From: Rhizobium sp. 18055
GTDB lineage: Bacteria; Pseudomonadota; Alphaproteobacteria; Rhizobiales; Rhizobiaceae
NCBI RefSeq assembly: GCF_902706285.1
Contig: NZ_CACSKD010000021.1
Span: forward strand, 1 to 64,000
Direction of reading: 5' to 3'
DNA length: 64,000 nucleotides
Position numbers and translations under genes: made by a program
In this document: positions 61,978-64,000 of the stretch, piece after piece
How the letters are laid out: each line of letters starts with the position of its first letter
Numbering within the stretch: the stretch's first letter is position 1
The notes under the pieces: generated by a model
Database searches by the model: none
What the model saw: only the letters and a program-made list of their open reading frames with translations
What the model was told of the DNA's origin: nothing

Positions 61978-62463
61978 ATGTTTGAACGCTTCCAGGCTTT
62001 TTTCCAGAACCTGACCACCGACAGTTCCAAGAGCGCCTTTGCCCCTGACGACCCCCGCATTGCGGTGGCCGCTCTCTGTATGCAAGTGATGGAGGCCGAC
62101 GGCCAGATCAAGGACAGCGAGAAGAAGCGTCTTCGCAAGCTGCTCAAGGACCAGTACGGCCTCGACGGCAAGCAGCTCGACGCGCTGATCGCCGCCGGCC
62201 AGGAGGCCGAGAGCGATGCGGTCGACTACTATCGCTTCACCTCGGACCTGAAGCGCCACCTCGACACCGAACAGCGCCTCGAGCTGATCGGCATCCTCTG
62301 GGACATCGTCTATGCCGATGGCGAGCGCAGCGAGATGGAAGACGACGCCATCTGGCGCATCGCCGAGCTGCTCGGCGTCTCCGCCCGCGAGCGCATCCAG
62401 CAGCGTCAGGCAGCCGCCAAGCGCGTCACCGGCGTCCCTGTGGTGCAAGACGATGCCGACTGA
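61978..62463 (+). CDS. TerB-family protein
   Basis: 161 residues, all-helical. ALCMQVMEADGQIKDSEKKR and LIGILWDIVYADGERSEMEDD are the two paired D/E-x-D/G-x-I/R metal-binding-type loops of TerB domains. In this genomic position (single gene after hemY, not in a ter cluster) it is a housekeeping TerB-like protein of unknown role; a tellurite phenotype should not be assumed. Its 3' end overlaps the amidotransferase gene by 11 bases. Confidence 0.88.
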   Translation: MFERFQAFFQNLTTDSSKSAFAPDDPRIAVAALCMQVMEADGQIKDSEKKRLRKLLKDQYGLDGKQLDALIAAGQEAESDAVDYYRFTSDLKRHLDTEQRLELIGILWDIVYADGERSEMEDDAIWRIAELLGVSARERIQQRQAAAKRVTGVPVVQDDAD

Positions 62464-63256
62464 CAGTCTACCCGGTGACAGTCTACCCGCTGCCGAACAA
62501 CCCGTTGGCAGTATCGCCGGCGAGCCGAAGCGACCGATCCTGATCGTCCTGCATCAGGAACGCTCCAGCCCCGGCCGCGTCGGCCAGCTGCTGATCGAGA
62601 AGGGCTATCCGCTCGATATCCGTCGGCCGGTGCTCGGCAACACGCTGCCGGCAACGCTGTCCGAGCATGCCGGCGCCGTGGTTTTCGGCGGGCCGATGAG
62701 CGCCAACGACCCCGACGATTTCGTCAAGGCCGAGATCAACTGGCTGAACGTGCCGTTGAAGGAAAAGCGCCCGCTGCTCGGCATCTGCCTCGGCGCCCAG
62801 ATGCTGGTGCGCCAGCTCGGCGGCAAGGTGCAGGCCAATCCGCAAGGGCTGAGCGAGATCGGCTGGTATCCGCTGCGCTCCACCGACAAGGGCCGTCGGC
62901 TGATCCGCTGGCCGAAGATGGTCTATCACTTCCACAGCGAAGGTTTCGACCTGCCGCACGGCGCCGATCTCCTGGCCGAAGGCGATGTCTACAGGAACCA
63001 GGCCTTCCGCTATGGCGACCACGCCTTTGGCCTGCAGTTCCACGCCGAACTGACGCGGGCGATGATGCACCGCTGGGTCGTCCACGGCGCCCACCGCTTC
63101 ATCCTGCCCAACGCCCAGCAGGGCCGCGAGCACCTCGAAGGCCGCATGCTGTTCGACGCGCCGCTGCGGGCCTGGCTCGACGAATTCCTCGATCTGGTGT
63201 TCGAGGGCAAGCCGGCAAAAACCGCTTCTCTCGGCAAGGCCATGCTCTCGGCGTAG
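62453..63256 (+). CDS. Class I glutamine amidotransferase
   Basis: 267 residues from ATG 62453. Catalytic triad: Cys in LLGICLGAQMLVRQLGG, His in FGLQFHAELT and a following Glu. VVFGGPMSANDPDDF supplies the oxyanion part. It is a free-standing amidotransferase of the GuaA-like glutaminase type (COG0518), not GMP synthase, because no synthetase domain is present. A 15-bp direct repeat near the start (GTGACAGTCTACCCG, partial first copy) duplicates five residues of the leader. Overlaps the TerB-like gene. Confidence 0.88.
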   Translation: MPTDSLPGDSLPAAEQPVGSIAGEPKRPILIVLHQERSSPGRVGQLLIEKGYPLDIRRPVLGNTLPATLSEHAGAVVFGGPMSANDPDDFVKAEINWLNVPLKEKRPLLGICLGAQMLVRQLGGKVQANPQGLSEIGWYPLRSTDKGRRLIRWPKMVYHFHSEGFDLPHGADLLAEGDVYRNQAFRYGDHAFGLQFHAELTRAMMHRWVVHGAHRFILPNAQQGREHLEGRMLFDAPLRAWLDEFLDLVFEGKPAKTASLGKAMLSA

Positions 63257-63399
63257 ATGCGCCCGGCACCTGATCGTGCTATCATCGGCAACGCCTCATC
63301 AGGCGGCATGTCGATAGCAGAAACGAGGTTCCGATCCACGATCCGGCCGAACGGTTGCGCAATGCGCAGCAGTGACCGCAGCCATGTCAGGGGAACAGC

Positions 63400-63885
63400 A
63401 TGTCGAACTATGAACAGAAGCTTGTCTCGATGGGCCTGGTCCTGCCCCAGCCCCTGAAACTGCCGTCCCACATGACGCTGCCGTTTCCCTGGGTGAACGT
63501 GCGCGGCGACCGCGCCTACATCTCCGGCCACGGCCCGCAGAACCCCGACGGCTCGCCTGCCGGCCCCTTCGGCGCGGTCGGCGACAATGTCTCGGTGGAA
63601 GATGCCCACGCCTCGGCCCGCAAGGCAGCCCTGGCCGTGCTCGGCAGCCTGAAGCGCGAACTCGGCAGTCTCGACCGCATCACCGGCTGGTGCCGGGTGT
63701 TCGGCATGGTCAACTGCGCCCCGCGCTTCGCCAATCCGCCGGCCGTGATCAACGGCTTCACCGAGCTGATCATCGAGGTCTTCGGCCACGAGGTCGGCAA
63801 CCACGCCCGCTCGGCAATCGGCGTCGCCGGTCTGCCGCTCAACTTTCCGGTGGAGATCGAGGCCGAGGTGATGATTTCGGGGTGA
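63400..63885 (+). CDS. RidA family protein
   Basis: 161 residues, YjgF/RidA trimer fold of the longer subgroup. WVNVRGDRAYISGHGPQNPDG, AALAVLGSLKRELGSLDRI and CRVFGMVNCAPRFANPPAVINGFTELIIEVFG then ARSAIGVAGLPLNFPVEIEAEVMI with the key Arg. Classic RidA hydrolyses reactive enamine/imine intermediates; this subgroup (RutC/COG0251 relatives) may act on another substrate. A 143-base gap separates it from the amidotransferase gene. Confidence 0.88.
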   Translation: MSNYEQKLVSMGLVLPQPLKLPSHMTLPFPWVNVRGDRAYISGHGPQNPDGSPAGPFGAVGDNVSVEDAHASARKAALAVLGSLKRELGSLDRITGWCRVFGMVNCAPRFANPPAVINGFTELIIEVFGHEVGNHARSAIGVAGLPLNFPVEIEAEVMISG

Positions 63886-63937
63886 GAGTACGAACGAGAG
63901 GCAAGCAGGCCCTCTTCAGGCAGCGCCGTGTGGCCTC

Positions 63938-64000
63938 CTTCTCCCCGGTGCAACGTGTTGCACCTGAACCCTTCGGGCCATCTTCTCCCCGTTGGGGCGA
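63938..64000. repeat. RIME-like element, cut by window edge
   Basis: CTTCTCCCCGGTGCAAC...GTTGCACC (perfect hairpin GGTGCAAC/GTTGCACC at 63947-63964), then CCTTCGGG, and CTTCTCCCCG/TTGGGG at the edge. The modules are those of the element at 1325-1531. Confidence 0.75.

Noticed and set aside
61978..62463. Tellurite-resistance operon
   Set aside because: A single TerB-domain gene after hemY with no other ter genes; probably housekeeping.

Overview
The window looks like chromosomal DNA of a member of the Rhizobiaceae (Rhizobium/Agrobacterium/Sinorhizobium group). This rests on high GC with strong codon-position bias, an F1-only atpHAGDC operon, the mdh-sucCD-odhAB...lpdA and sdhCDAB clusters, an Omp19-type lipoprotein, an alphaproteobacterial Mic60-like gene beside hemCD and hemY, TTAA-rich CtrA-like sites, and several copies of palindromic intergenic elements of the RIME type described in rhizobia. 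I cannot name the species. No rRNA, tRNA, CRISPR array, prophage or complete insertion sequence is visible.

Layout. 1-8.8 kb: end of etfA, 3-hydroxybutyryl-CoA dehydrogenase, divergent tlpA/argH, then argH-lptM-lysA and a very long TIGR02302 membrane protein. 8.8-15.8 kb: a CpdR-like single-domain response regulator, hpt, a membrane protein of unknown function, the ftsEX operon with a YdcF-like protein and a PlsC acyltransferase, a ChaC-type cyclotransferase and a DUF2125 protein. 16-21.4 kb: hisC-tyrC, a methyltransferase, gloB with a cupin, an ArsR regulator and an SDR. 21.5-26.6 kb: the F1 ATP synthase operon on the minus strand, ending in a clear terminator. 26.8-34.4 kb: a small membrane protein, priA, a fragment of an AAA ATPase gene, an acyltransferase, xerC, a TraB/GumN protein, a DUF2867 protein, a double RIME-like repeat and a parDE toxin-antitoxin pair.

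34.5-51.6 kb is the TCA-cycle region, all on the minus strand. In transcription order it holds sdhC-sdhD-sdhA-sdhB, omp19-like, zapE, mdh-sucC-sucD-odhA-odhB, then a MAPEG/secreted/SDR/LysE set, and lpdA, the E3 subunit that completes 2-oxoglutarate dehydrogenase. Hairpin terminators follow odhB and lpdA, and a perfect 10-bp-arm palindrome lies upstream of mdh.

51.9-64 kb: a secreted Gly-rich protein with tandem repeats behind a perfect TTAA-N7-TTAA site, a METTL20-like methyltransferase, an EVE-domain protein, a YciI-like protein, gpsA-tsaD divergent from hemC-hemD, then Mic60-like, HemY, TerB-like, a glutamine amidotransferase and RidA. Between hemD and the Mic60-like gene, on the opposite strand, sits the most unusual locus. 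It is a two-gene module of a helix-turn-helix plus nucleotidyltransferase protein and a small helical HEPN-like partner, preceded by an AT-rich region with an 11-bp inverted repeat. It looks like an acquired, self-regulated toxin-antitoxin or defence module, and it is my best candidate for an undescribed system.
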